Assembly: GCF_032883915.1 (NCBI RefSeq)
Contig: NZ_CP120717.1
Span: forward strand, 5,348,501 to 5,412,500
Origin: Endozoicomonas sp. 8E
GTDB taxonomy: Bacteria; Pseudomonadota; Gammaproteobacteria; Pseudomonadales; Endozoicomonadaceae
Reading direction: 5' to 3'
Length of the DNA: 64,000 bases
The position numbers and the translations under genes are program-made. Each line of letters opens with the position of its first letter. Within the stretch, counting starts at the first letter, position 1. Shown piece after piece: positions 9,897 through 18,475 of the stretch. The notes beneath the pieces were generated by a model, which was given only the letters and a program-made list of their open reading frames with translations, ran no database searches and was not told the DNA's origin.

Positions 9897-10150
9897 ATGC
9901 GTGTAATCAGTTTCTATACAACGGAAGACGGCAAAACGCCTGTTGCTGATTTTCTGAATACCCTGAGCAGCCAGCAGGCTCGAAAGGTCACCTGGGTTCT
10001 GAAGCTGGTTCAGGAGCAGGAGAAAGTACCGAGCAGTTATTTTAAAAAGTTGGTTAGCACTGAGGAAATCTGGAAGAGAAGACACCGTCAAAAGCCATCA
10101 GGCTGGCAGAAAAGCGTCGCATGGATTATCTGAACAGGAGGATACCATGA
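9897..10150 (+). pseudogene. Internally deleted HigB-like (Gp49-type) toxin
   Basis: The first 60 codons (MRVISFYTTEDGKTPVADFL ... STEEIWK) match the N-terminus of phage-derived Gp49/HigB-type toxins. The frame then shifts at 10075. In the other frame the family C-terminus KTPSKAIRLAEKRRMDYLNR follows, ending in a TGA that overlaps the antitoxin ATG as ATGA, exactly as in intact pairs. The middle ~35 residues, including most of the beta-sheet with catalytic residues, are lost. The toxin is therefore inactive while its antitoxin gene remains whole. Confidence 0.7.
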
Positions 10151-10422
10151 GTGATCTGGATCAATACATTCAAGATAGGAAAGCCCGAGACCCGGAATTT
10201 TCCGACGGTTATGATGAGGGCTATGAGTCGTTCAAGTTTGGAGTATTGCTCAAGGAGGCCAGAAAAGAGGCAGGGTTGACCCAGCTCCAGCTGGCACAAA
10301 AGCTTCAAACCCATAAAAGCGCGATATCCCGTATCGAAAACAATTCTGAGGATGTAAAACTCTCCACAATTGAGCGCTTTGCTGCCGCCCTGGGTAAAAA
10401 GCTGGAAATTCGGCTAGTATAA
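10147..10422 (+). CDS. XRE-type antitoxin (HigA-like), orphaned
   Basis: This 91-aa protein has a helix-turn-helix domain at about residues 33-88 (LKEARKEAGLTQLQLAQKL, HKSAISRIE, LSTIERFAAAL). It is the usual DNA-binding antitoxin that neutralises a HigB-type toxin and represses its own operon. The start is fixed by AGGAG six bases upstream and by the ATGA overlap with the broken toxin gene. As the toxin is deleted, the protein may now only act as a repressor, possibly buffering related toxins elsewhere; that last role is inference. Confidence 0.75.
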   Translation: MSDLDQYIQDRKARDPEFSDGYDEGYESFKFGVLLKEARKEAGLTQLQLAQKLQTHKSAISRIENNSEDVKLSTIERFAAALGKKLEIRLV

Positions 10423-10439
10423 CCTGCATCTGGACTTTT

Positions 10440-11080
10440 ATTTCACCCATCAGGGCTGTGGTTTCTTGCGACGTTTCTAACACTGCTTCAAGTATGAACA
10501 GTAGCCAGCCTTCCCAGTCTCCTTTTGCTCTCTCACTGCTTGTAATCGTGAGTAATACTGAGCCTTGTTTCGAATGATGCCCTGCCCCCGGACATCCAGC
10601 CATTGCGTTAGAGGGCCTATTTCATCCTGAAGTTGCTGCCGGGTTTGTGGTGGGAACTATTCCAGGACTTTCAGATCCCTGAGCCGGTAGCGGGTTTGCC
10701 ATTTCTCCTGGACAGCAATGGAGCTTTCATCCAACCCTTCCACTTGCTCCTGCAATTGCCTGACGATGATTTTCAGGCTGCCCTGTTCAAACTTTTTCTG
10801 CGCGGCTTTGCCCAGTTCAATCCGGGCTTCAAGACGTTTTTGGGCCAATGATTTGCTTTGGCTGACTTCTCCTTCTCCGGGGTCTTCTTCAAAGTATTCA
10901 AAGTTGCCCCAGTGATCGAAGATCAGGAAATTTTCTTTATGTCAGAGCAATGGCGATTCGGGTTTTACCGGTGCCTGTGGCTTGCACAATCAAAGCCTTG
11001 CGATGACGGTCAGAAAAACGCTCGCTGACTCGACTGATACTTTCTACCTGATAAGGACACATCATGACTGGAACAGCAGA
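10440..11080 (-). pseudogene. hsdR: Relic of a type I restriction enzyme R subunit
   Basis: Two HsdR pieces are joined. The first (near 11065-10940) reads [14 protein letters not shown] and [19 protein letters not shown], the Walker A motif of the DEAD-box motor of HsdR. It stops at a TAA. In another frame the C-terminal region follows (FLIFDHWGNFEYFEED, SLAQKRLEARIELGK, VQEKWQTRYRLRDL), then a stop near 10665. A faint continuation (PLTQWLDVRG) comes after. Several hundred residues of motor domain are missing. No hsdM or hsdS is present. It is a decayed fragment with no function. Confidence 0.7.
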
Positions 11081-11104
11081 GGCTACGCCATTGGATCTGC
11101 TTAT

Positions 11105-14100
11105 CTACAAATTAGAGCAGGCCAAATTATCATCCTCGGAGTATTGATCTGAGAAAGCAAAAATATTGCCGGCCAACAGCGTAAGCCCCTTGGTGAGACT
11201 GACCAGAGGAAAAACACCGTTAATGGCTCCGAGATTGAGCTGACCATTGGCTTTGCAAAAGTCTCCGGGGAATTTTTTCTGCGTGTCCACAGGATGCAAT
11301 TTCGAGTACAACATTTCATCAAGATGTCCATTTTTCTTTAAGTGCTCTGAGTAACACTCAACAGAAGAGGGAAATGCACAGGGGTCTTTGACCTCATGAG
11401 GTTGCAGGGCCGTCCAGTACAGGATCTCCTGAGCTGTCCGAGTCAGCCATGAACGGTATTTGGTATCGTTTAACCCCATGAACTCTTGCAATCTTGCCTT
11501 GGGCTGTAATTCTTTTTCTTTTGCAAACAGGCCCGACAGGTATTCGTTCAGTAGCTGTTCAATAAAGTTTTCTGTCTCTTTCAATGCTGATTGTTTTTGA
11601 TAATGATAATCCGGGGAGTCCCGACGTAAGCGTGATCTTAATAAAACAGCTGCCAGCAGGTTTTCGCACAGGGCATTGGCGAAGCTTAATCGTTGCATAA
11701 CTTCTGGAGTATAACCCGCCGATTTAGAGTCTGCGGCAGCCAGGCCACTTTTCATAGAGCCATAAAACTCCACATCGCCCCAATCCCGTAGACCAGCCCA
11801 GCCAAAATCAGGACGTTCAATAGCTTCGATCCAGCCTTTGAAATCCCCGGGTAATGGGAGGGCAAAATATTCCGAGTTCCCCAACAACGGACTCAGAAAC
11901 ACCCAACGACGTCCGATAGCGTGAAATGACGGTATCGTTGACGAAGGCATAATCCCAAACTGGCCATTCAGTAAGCCAATATCATGAATGCCATTCAATA
12001 GACCTCGCTCTGCAGTCCCATAAGGAGTGTTTTTTTCATCAGGAGTGTGAGCGTATACACCATAGTCTTTTGTCGCTTTGAAGTGATAGACCAGTACGGC
12101 TCTTTCACCATTAACATTGATGACTTGCAAGCGGTCAGTGAAATCTCGGGTCTTCTCAGGGAGATCCTTTTCCAGTACGGCAAGATACTGGCCAAAACGG
12201 GGTTTCTGGCTTTTAAAGCGGTCACTTTTGGCAATAAATTGATGCATAATGCCTTCTTGCGCCAAAGTAGACATGCACTCTCCGACCCGATGGAACTTAT
12301 AGTAATCAACCTCTTCACCATTAGGTATTGCCAGTGTACGACCACCAACGATGGTGCCCTCTTTTTCAAACAGTGATAGCGAATCCTGACCAGAATAAAC
12401 CCGTTGAAAGCCTGTTTCATCGGCATGGGCAAACTCTGACTGTAACTGACGACCGGAGGCTATATCCGCAGGTTTAAAACCCGATGCGTGGACTGCCACC
12501 AGCAATTCGAAGGCCGAGGTATTGGGCAGTTGAAATTTGAGAGGATTAACGGGTTCTGACAATTTGTCGGAAGAATCCAGTTTAGAGAAAAGTGCCGGAT
12601 CTTTGAGAAATTTCAGAGTATCATCCAGTAATCGTCGAGGTAGACGATCTTGCCAGTATATCAATAGCGCCTGTTTGTCGGCAACCAACCTTTCTGCAAG
12701 TATGTGTATGAGCTTTTGCCTGATTATTGGATCAATGCAGCATCGCTTCAGATATTCTTTGTCGTTAAAAAAGTACAAGAAATTCAGATTCCGTTTAATG
12801 TAATCTAATACAATCTGAGGTTTGGCTGGCCGTAACTTTCGGCTCAGAAAGTGACTATATCCCCTGTCAAAGGGTTCAGTATCAAGTACTATCTTATCTT
12901 GCTGTTGCAGAATATCCTCAGAAGTCTTACTGTTATTCTGGTAAGGAAAATACTGATAGACAATACTCAAGACATGGCTTTTAAATTCGTTATCTGCATT
13001 AACTTTATCAAAGAAAGCTTTAAGGACTTCAACATGAAAGCCCGGAATTACTTCAGGCCTTCCGCTTAATATCTTCAATAATGAATCCTTTGCTTTTTCG
13101 ATTAAATTCTGCGGCAACTCACCATTTAAATCCTCAATATAAACTAAAAAAAAAGGATTAACTCTTACCAGTTTCTCAAATAACAAAGCAAGCATTTCTG
13201 CGTCTGACTTATATCTTTTTGAGGCGAAACAATATGCTTGCATCATACATAAATCCCCTGAAGAATATTTCAATGAATCATCATATTTAATCACATTTTC
13301 CAAATCAGCTGTTACAGCCCTGATCAGTACTTCTTCAAAAAATACAGAATCCTTGATAAACACTTTGAATTGATCAAAAAAAACTCTAAGAAAATTAAAA
13401 TAGTAATATTCACCCTTGATCGAGTCCAGAATGGATTCTTTCGTCAACAAATGAACCGGAACTTCTGATAATTCACACAGGCCTTTTGATAATTGCGAAA
13501 GACAGTATTCTTTGCTTTTGTTCTTAACATGTTCTGGAAGGTCTTTAAGCTCTATCATTCCTGAATGAATGAGTTCATCGTAAAAATCATCATTTTTATT
13601 TTTAAAGCTGTCTGGAAGTTGATTGAGAGATTTTATTTTCTCCGTGATGTCCAGATGATCATAAATAAGAACAGCCAGTTCCGGTGGTGTACCAAAGGGA
13701 ATACCTTTGCGGGCTGAATATTCAATAAGAAAATCAAGATCTGTTTTCAATTCGTCTGGTAGTTCAACGAAGTCACAACAACTAATACCAAAACCACTCT
13801 TAGACAAGAGTATATCTTTAGTCAGTTTATTCTTTGGTATTTCATGAACTTTCAAAATACCATTCCTTAAAAACTCTTTCATCAAGGCGGGTGATTCTAA
13901 ATAGGCTCGGGGTACGTGATCTCTAAAATTTTTTCGTGAAAAATAGCCGATAACGCTCTTAAATTCCTCTTCTGAGAGTTCATGGCTTCGACCATCAAAG
14001 ACTTTTTGAATCAGCTTGACTTGTTTTTTGTTTAAGATAGCAGTGTTGCCACCCGGACTGGCTTTAAACTTTGTTAAAAATCTGGGTAATGATGCTTTAG

Positions 14101-14389
14101 GTTTTACCCTAAGAGCAATATCTCCGGCACCGGTAAAGAGCCGTTTGCATTGAGTGGCTTCACAGGTATCTGAATCTAAAGCAACAGCTCTGGAGGAAAT
14201 TCCGATCTCTTTTTGTCGATCGGCTGTGAAATCTTCGCAATTGACTCCAAATGCACCACTGCTGGCGGGGCTGACGGCCCTGCCGGAAACAATGCGCTTC
14301 GCTGTGGCATCTTCTATAAAAGCGGCTGTAGCACGGTAAGAAGAGGCATTTGGCACCTGATTACGTGAGTCTTGAGATAATGGTTCCAT
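11105..14389 (-). CDS. Intact 1094-aa member of the large duplicated family
   Basis: This is the only full copy with the family leader. Residues ~1-95 form the leader (VSGRAVSPASSGAFGVN, KEIGISSRAVALDSDTC). From ~112 (KASPGGNTAILNKKQVKLIQ) a long helical region runs to ~650, with repeated motifs such as G-x5-EIPKNKLTKDILL, SGMIELKDLPEHVKNK and KGLCELSEVPVHLLTKESIL. Near residues 680-700 is GGRTLAIPNGEEVDYYKF, followed by FKSQKPRFGQYLAVLEKDLP and near 810 GIHDIGLLNGQFGIMP. The tail is NIFAFSDQYSEDD. No signal peptide or membrane segment is seen. The glycine-rich strand plus YYKF and a following Glu helix loosely recall the N-lobe of protein kinases, but no HRD or DFG is evident, so this is only a guess. 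It is probably monocistronic, with its own promoter. The function is unknown. Confidence 0.85.
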   Translation of the reverse strand: MEPLSQDSRNQVPNASSYRATAAFIEDATAKRIVSGRAVSPASSGAFGVNCEDFTADRQKEIGISSRAVALDSDTCEATQCKRLFTGAGDIALRVKPKASLPRFLTKFKASPGGNTAILNKKQVKLIQKVFDGRSHELSEEEFKSVIGYFSRKNFRDHVPRAYLESPALMKEFLRNGILKVHEIPKNKLTKDILLSKSGFGISCCDFVELPDELKTDLDFLIEYSARKGIPFGTPPELAVLIYDHLDITEKIKSLNQLPDSFKNKNDDFYDELIHSGMIELKDLPEHVKNKSKEYCLSQLSKGLCELSEVPVHLLTKESILDSIKGEYYYFNFLRVFFDQFKVFIKDSVFFEEVLIRAVTADLENVIKYDDSLKYSSGDLCMMQAYCFASKRYKSDAEMLALLFEKLVRVNPFFLVYIEDLNGELPQNLIEKAKDSLLKILSGRPEVIPGFHVEVLKAFFDKVNADNEFKSHVLSIVYQYFPYQNNSKTSEDILQQQDKIVLDTEPFDRGYSHFLSRKLRPAKPQIVLDYIKRNLNFLYFFNDKEYLKRCCIDPIIRQKLIHILAERLVADKQALLIYWQDRLPRRLLDDTLKFLKDPALFSKLDSSDKLSEPVNPLKFQLPNTSAFELLVAVHASGFKPADIASGRQLQSEFAHADETGFQRVYSGQDSLSLFEKEGTIVGGRTLAIPNGEEVDYYKFHRVGECMSTLAQEGIMHQFIAKSDRFKSQKPRFGQYLAVLEKDLPEKTRDFTDRLQVINVNGERAVLVYHFKATKDYGVYAHTPDEKNTPYGTAERGLLNGIHDIGLLNGQFGIMPSSTIPSFHAIGRRWVFLSPLLGNSEYFALPLPGDFKGWIEAIERPDFGWAGLRDWGDVEFYGSMKSGLAAADSKSAGYTPEVMQRLSFANALCENLLAAVLLRSRLRRDSPDYHYQKQSALKETENFIEQLLNEYLSGLFAKEKELQPKARLQEFMGLNDTKYRSWLTRTAQEILYWTALQPHEVKDPCAFPSSVECYSEHLKKNGHLDEMLYSKLHPVDTQKKFPGDFCKANGQLNLGAINGVFPLVSLTKGLTLLAGNIFAFSDQYSEDDNLACSNL

Positions 14390-14457
14390 CGTTTTTATCC
14401 TACTTTAATTGTCCTTAATCTTGATGAGGGTGAGCCCACCTGGAGAGATATTGTAAT

Positions 14458-14485
14458 TTAGACACGTTAATTAAACGAAAGTTCC
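14458..14485 (-). promoter_or_regulatory. Sigma-E/ECF-like promoter, copy D
   Basis: The minus strand reads GGAACTT, 16 bases, then TCTAA, about 70 bases before the ATG at 14389. A MITE begins 15 bases upstream of the -35 box without disturbing it. Confidence 0.6.
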
Positions 14486-14499
14486 ACAGCTGAAGAATC

Positions 14500-14666
14500 C
14501 TAGCAGCCTGTCGGACTTGAGCGTCCGTAGCGAGGATTGCGAGAAATTGAGGATAAAAATTTCTGATTCCGAGGAGAATAGCGAGCTATTTGACGAGGGA
14601 GCAGGAATTTTTAGACCAATTTATCGCAACCGCAGTAGGACAGTCTTAAGTCCGACAGGCTGCTAG
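14500..14666. mobile_element. 167-bp MITE with 19-bp inverted ends and CTAG target duplication
   Basis: CTAGCAGCCTGTCGGACTT at 14500-14518 is matched exactly in inverted orientation at 14648-14666. The interior has no ORF. The paralogous region upstream of copy A (1185-1200) gives the empty site, GAATCGCAGAGTTG. Here the flanks read GAATC-CTAG and CTAG-AGTTG, so a four-base CTAG appears to have been duplicated. That is typical of IS5-group targets, although CTAG could also be part of the ends. The element needs a transposase in trans; none is in the window. Confidence 0.75.
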
Positions 14667-14815
14667 AGTTGAAAAAAAGCCGCAAGCCTGATCAGCCCAA
14701 TACAAAATCATATAAGTACCTGGCCAGGTACTTAAATAGCCTGAGATGTTGGATGCACTGGTGGGATATCTAGGTCATTTCATATTATTATCCCCAGTGT
14801 ATTGATTCTACCTTG
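14667..14815 (-). pseudogene. 3' stump of another copy of the large family
   Basis: Read on the minus strand, 14815-14740 aligns base by base with the last codons and 3' flank of the gene ending at 4819 (TCAATACACTGGGGAT versus CCAATATACTGAGGGT, then GATATCCC and GTGCATCC). The AAGCC-TTTTTTTCAAC end region follows towards 14670. Everything upstream of this stump has been lost, apparently replaced by the sequence leading to the TRAF-like gene. It shows that the island once held at least one more tandem copy. Confidence 0.65.
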
Positions 14816-15057
14816 CCATAGCTTGAAAAAAAATTGCTATTAAGCCCTGTAATGATGATCACTCTCTCTCTGATGGTCTATCCTGCTATTCGGAGTCGTT
14901 ATGAGCTGAGCTTATTGATACGCTGAACGTTAAATCAAAAAGAAAAGCATTTACTTGGAATGACAGAAAGTCCACCGACAAGAATTCTTATACTTTGCCA
15001 GACATACTACTCAAGTTATTGCTGAGCGGAACGGTGTATTGCGGATATCAGGGTGAT

Positions 15058-17946
15058 ATGAAAAAAATAGATTACTGGCAGGCTGTTTGCAGATTTCTTT
15101 TTTTCTGCTTCGTAGTACAACTGGCAACGATCCAACAGGCAATGGCCGTGGATAGTCTCGGACATGTTTCGCTGAGTTCATTGTTACCCTTGCTGGCCAC
15201 TGTTTACCGCAATATTCCCGAAGCAAAGAGCCCATTGCCTGACCTGAATCTGCCACCGCAGCCTGAACATCGTCACGGAGACAGTTCATGCCCTTTTGAT
15301 ACCACCGTTTCCGTCGTTACGCCGCAATACCGTCAGATAAAGTTACAAATCGCCTTGGCTGAAGGCCATATCTGGCAATCCTCAGGCAGTAATGTACCTT
15401 TGGATCTGGAGCCCCATCATCTTCCCGGCGCCGTAAAATACATTGATCCAACGGGACATTGTCACAAGCACTGGGTTATTCAGGGTATCGCCACACAGGA
15501 CATGCCACCAGACATCGACCCGGAAGACCCTGAAAACAGCCTGACACCATCGCTGAGTAATAGTCCTGACTTATCCACACCCTTTAATTTCACCCATCTT
15601 TTTGCAGGCAATGCACTGGATAGATCTGATAGCAATGACCTTGACGCGGTACAAAATCCTTTAACCCACCTCCTTCCTGCCCCCTACCCCCTGTCAATCC
15701 GTTATGCTGAATCCGGCCTGTCGGTTTTATTCCAGGATTCAATCTGGCTAAGGCTTAATCAGGAAGAATCGCTGGTTCTTGCACCTTCGGAGTATCCCGC
15801 CGTGGCCAAAGTCAGCGATATGTCCGATGAAAACTGGCCGCAACTTATTGCGGCTGAGTCTGTCCACAGGAACACCGATGGTGTCAGGTCTGTCTTGAGA
15901 TGGGCCAATAAGCTGATACAGAACACACTGTCCGATGATCCGTTATTAAGATTTCTCGCATTCATTCACGGGACAGCCTTTCAGGTACAGGACAGTAATG
16001 GACAACTGTCATACATTATCCATTGCAACGGCAAGTTGTTATCCATCAGCAGGTTCGAAGCCTACTTAAGGTTCAGTCTCTATAGCCAGAGCTTTCTTGA
16101 GTCACTGTATCCGGAGATTTTCGGCCCATCGCTACCCGCGGGTGGCGGCTGGCATGAATGGAACCGCTGGATTCGCAAGAAGCCTTTTCATCCCTATGAG
16201 AGGTCTGAACAGGATGCCAGTAAGCGTTCTGTTGCTCAGAGACCTGTAAATCCTGAAGGCAGGAATAATGAAAGAAATGACAGATCGACCCGATCTGAAG
16301 CTCATGCAATGCATCACTCAGAACAAACCCGGGAACCCGGAACAGCGTCTACCGAAAGGGATGGCAGGCAAGCACAGATAGACCGGCAGAAAGTTGAAGC
16401 TATTTACGATTATCAACCTCCGGAAAACGGCGATAATTCACCTATTCCGTTATACGCTACCGCTTTTCTTAATGGCAAACAGCAACATTTGTATTGTCCG
16501 GTTTGCACTGAGTTCATTACCGGAGAAGCGAAAGCCTGCACTTCGAGTGTTCCTCACAGTGTCTGCATTGACTGTTTTGACGAAATGACTAAAGCAAAAG
16601 TGAGAAACATCAAAGAATGCATTTCTTGCCGTGAGAAAATGCATAATCATTCATTCAACTATGAAGACGCTGCTGCGGTTGTCATGTTCCAATGTCCGTT
16701 AGGCTGTGGGCACAGTTGCCCGCTGGCATTCATAAAAAACCATATCAAAGAGCAGCATACCCCCGGTTCATCCGAAGATCGATCAGTGCCAATGAACCAA
16801 GAAGAGGAAGTGCAGGCGATGCCTCCGGGGAGCGTGTTATTTTATGGTGTGCCTGTAATGGCAGAAGATAAAGACAGGGTTGAACAATTTCTTCATATCT
16901 GCCGCCAGATTAATGATCCCGAACACCTGCAACTGGCAGGCGCATTTACCCGGGTCTTCGAGGCACTTCAAAACAGCATCGAACAGCCAGCCAGTTTTCA
17001 TTCTGGACGGGAGAGCACAGACGCAGCTTGTCATAATAATCACCCGTCGTATGCTTTTTTCAATTCCAGAGAGAAAAATCTTGATTCGGCATACTTGCAG
17101 TGTGTCAGAAATACTGATGAACAAAGCGCCAAATGCCGTTTTTGTAACGTTCGCATAGGGTTGAATCAAAATGTGCTGGCTATACGGGAACATTTAAGCA
17201 AATGCTCAAAAATCGGTTTCTGCCGTAACAGAGATGATGGCTGTTCTTTTCAACATCAGCCTGCCCTGATGCCGATACACTTGTTAAAATGCCGTTATAA
17301 CAAAGTTAAGTGCCGAATATGCCATCAACAGGTAGCTTTGACGAAAATGAGCAGGCACAGGGAAAACTGCCTTTCCAGTGTACGACTGAATCAGGATAAT
17401 GCCTTATTTTATGACAGAACCGAGCAGAAGCCTGTTAAGCTCTACGGGGGACGAGATAGAGAGGAGGCTATTCCAGTGTTTAAGAAGCCAGGAGAAGATA
17501 CTTACTATTGCAAAATTTCAAAGCTTTTTTATGAATCAATAACCGAAAGAGGACATAAATCGGGAAAACACTCTGTAAAGTTTATCGGTAATAATCCTGA
17601 TGACTCCGATGGTTTTTCTGTAGATTTCAGATTTGATGCCAGAGAAGGTAGTTTGTTTCTTCGTATATTTCCGGAAGCAGAACATCGCCGCATGGCACTA
17701 CCCATCGTTTTTAATGGAAAAGGTGAAAAGCTGGAAGACATACCCTTTGTGATGCGAGGAGATTCCTCATGTGACCTCTGTGGTTACGAGGTTAATCTTG
17801 ATACGATGACTCATCCAGATCCGTATCCAATATGCCTGACAGAATTACTTTTTAATACCGTGTATAGTCAGGACAGAGGTCGTCACAACAATGGTTTTCC
17901 TGAATGTGTTTACGTTCAGATTAAACTTACCCCGGTTGGCCAGTAG
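15058..17946 (+). CDS. Predicted secreted RING plus TRAF-type zinc-finger protein (possible ubiquitin-ligase mimic)
   Basis: The start is the ATG at 15058, with AGGG just upstream, giving 962 aa; a TTG at 14995 is less likely. Residues 1-30 are an export signal ending in AMA-VD. Residues ~30-400 are of unknown fold, and ~400-450 form a polar linker. A RING-like finger follows at 480-524: CPVC, Cys 10 residues on, H-x2-C-x2-C, then C-x2-C, the C3HC4 order. Next come CPLGC and three TRAF-type fingers at 693-771: C-x2-C-x15-H-x3-C, C-x6-C-x11-H-x3-C and C-x2-C-x11-H-x3-C. The last ~150 residues are unassigned and contain another C-x2-C (SCDLCGYE). In eukaryotes this order occurs in TRAF-type E3 ubiquitin ligases. 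A host-directed ligase or adaptor role is inference. It sits alone beside the duplicated family. Confidence 0.8.
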   Translation: MKKIDYWQAVCRFLFFCFVVQLATIQQAMAVDSLGHVSLSSLLPLLATVYRNIPEAKSPLPDLNLPPQPEHRHGDSSCPFDTTVSVVTPQYRQIKLQIALAEGHIWQSSGSNVPLDLEPHHLPGAVKYIDPTGHCHKHWVIQGIATQDMPPDIDPEDPENSLTPSLSNSPDLSTPFNFTHLFAGNALDRSDSNDLDAVQNPLTHLLPAPYPLSIRYAESGLSVLFQDSIWLRLNQEESLVLAPSEYPAVAKVSDMSDENWPQLIAAESVHRNTDGVRSVLRWANKLIQNTLSDDPLLRFLAFIHGTAFQVQDSNGQLSYIIHCNGKLLSISRFEAYLRFSLYSQSFLESLYPEIFGPSLPAGGGWHEWNRWIRKKPFHPYERSEQDASKRSVAQRPVNPEGRNNERNDRSTRSEAHAMHHSEQTREPGTASTERDGRQAQIDRQKVEAIYDYQPPENGDNSPIPLYATAFLNGKQQHLYCPVCTEFITGEAKACTSSVPHSVCIDCFDEMTKAKVRNIKECISCREKMHNHSFNYEDAAAVVMFQCPLGCGHSCPLAFIKNHIKEQHTPGSSEDRSVPMNQEEEVQAMPPGSVLFYGVPVMAEDKDRVEQFLHICRQINDPEHLQLAGAFTRVFEALQNSIEQPASFHSGRESTDAACHNNHPSYAFFNSREKNLDSAYLQCVRNTDEQSAKCRFCNVRIGLNQNVLAIREHLSKCSKIGFCRNRDDGCSFQHQPALMPIHLLKCRYNKVKCRICHQQVALTKMSRHRENCLSSVRLNQDNALFYDRTEQKPVKLYGGRDREEAIPVFKKPGEDTYYCKISKLFYESITERGHKSGKHSVKFIGNNPDDSDGFSVDFRFDAREGSLFLRIFPEAEHRRMALPIVFNGKGEKLEDIPFVMRGDSSCDLCGYEVNLDTMTHPDPYPICLTELLFNTVYSQDRGRHNNGFPECVYVQIKLTPVGQ

Positions 17947-18132
17947 AGCATTTTTTCCTGAACCATACAGTGAGGGGGTCTGGTTGAAAGCGAACCTGAC
18001 ACGAACAAAGGCCCAGGCAAGTAGCACATCATGATGCTTTTCCCTGTTACTGTTAAAACTCTGTGGGAAAAGAGCCATGAAGTGGTTAATCGAGAGTTCA
18101 TTTCAAACCGGCGCTTGTGGGTCACTCAGGGG

Positions 18133-18445
18133 TCGTCGATAACATTGGGCTGGCTCGGGCTGTCCTGGTCTTTTCGCAGCAAGGTCCGGAATAGTCCTTC
18201 CGCATTGCTGAAATTCTTCTTTTCAAGTTCTGTGAAAGCAGAATCGATTCTACCTACAGTCGTACTGAGATTTATCTCTTTCCCCAATGGAATAAACGTT
18301 GAACGCGTTTCGCTTGTCGATGCTATAAAGTCTCAACTTGTTGAGGGTGTGTTTGAATGTCCTGTTACGGGATCTGATGTCAAATCTGCACGATTGACTG
18401 CTTTCCTGACATGAATTTGCAACTCTGTATGTCTTTTATTTAGGC
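18133..18445 (-). pseudogene. 5' stump of a further copy of the large family
   Basis: Downstream of promoter copy E the minus strand reads AVNRADLTSDPVTG, matching the leader of the other copies (GVNREDFT / GANRPDLTADHITG). A TGA then interrupts. A short open stretch follows (TFIPLGKEINLSTTVGRIDSAF ... SNAEGLFRTLLRKDQ) to a TGA at 18133. Neither the start region with its usual SGRxVSP block nor the body is intact. It may be a decayed or truncated leader-bearing gene with a different C-terminus. Confidence 0.55.
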
Positions 18446-18475
18446 AAGTGTGCCCCCCAAGAAATGCTCACATCT

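Noticed and set aside
10250-10603. 117-aa minus-strand ORF over the antitoxin gene
   Set aside because: It partly covers the hsdR relic in another frame and partly runs antisense to the antitoxin; no ribosome site or family match.
14154-14339. Plus-strand ORF inside the leader of the 1094-aa gene
   Set aside because: It is antisense to a conserved leader and has no ribosome site.
15058-17946. C-terminal ~150 residues of the RING/TRAF protein as a MATH (TRAF-C) domain
   Set aside because: The position would fit, but the typical MATH sequence landmarks were not visible, so no domain is claimed.
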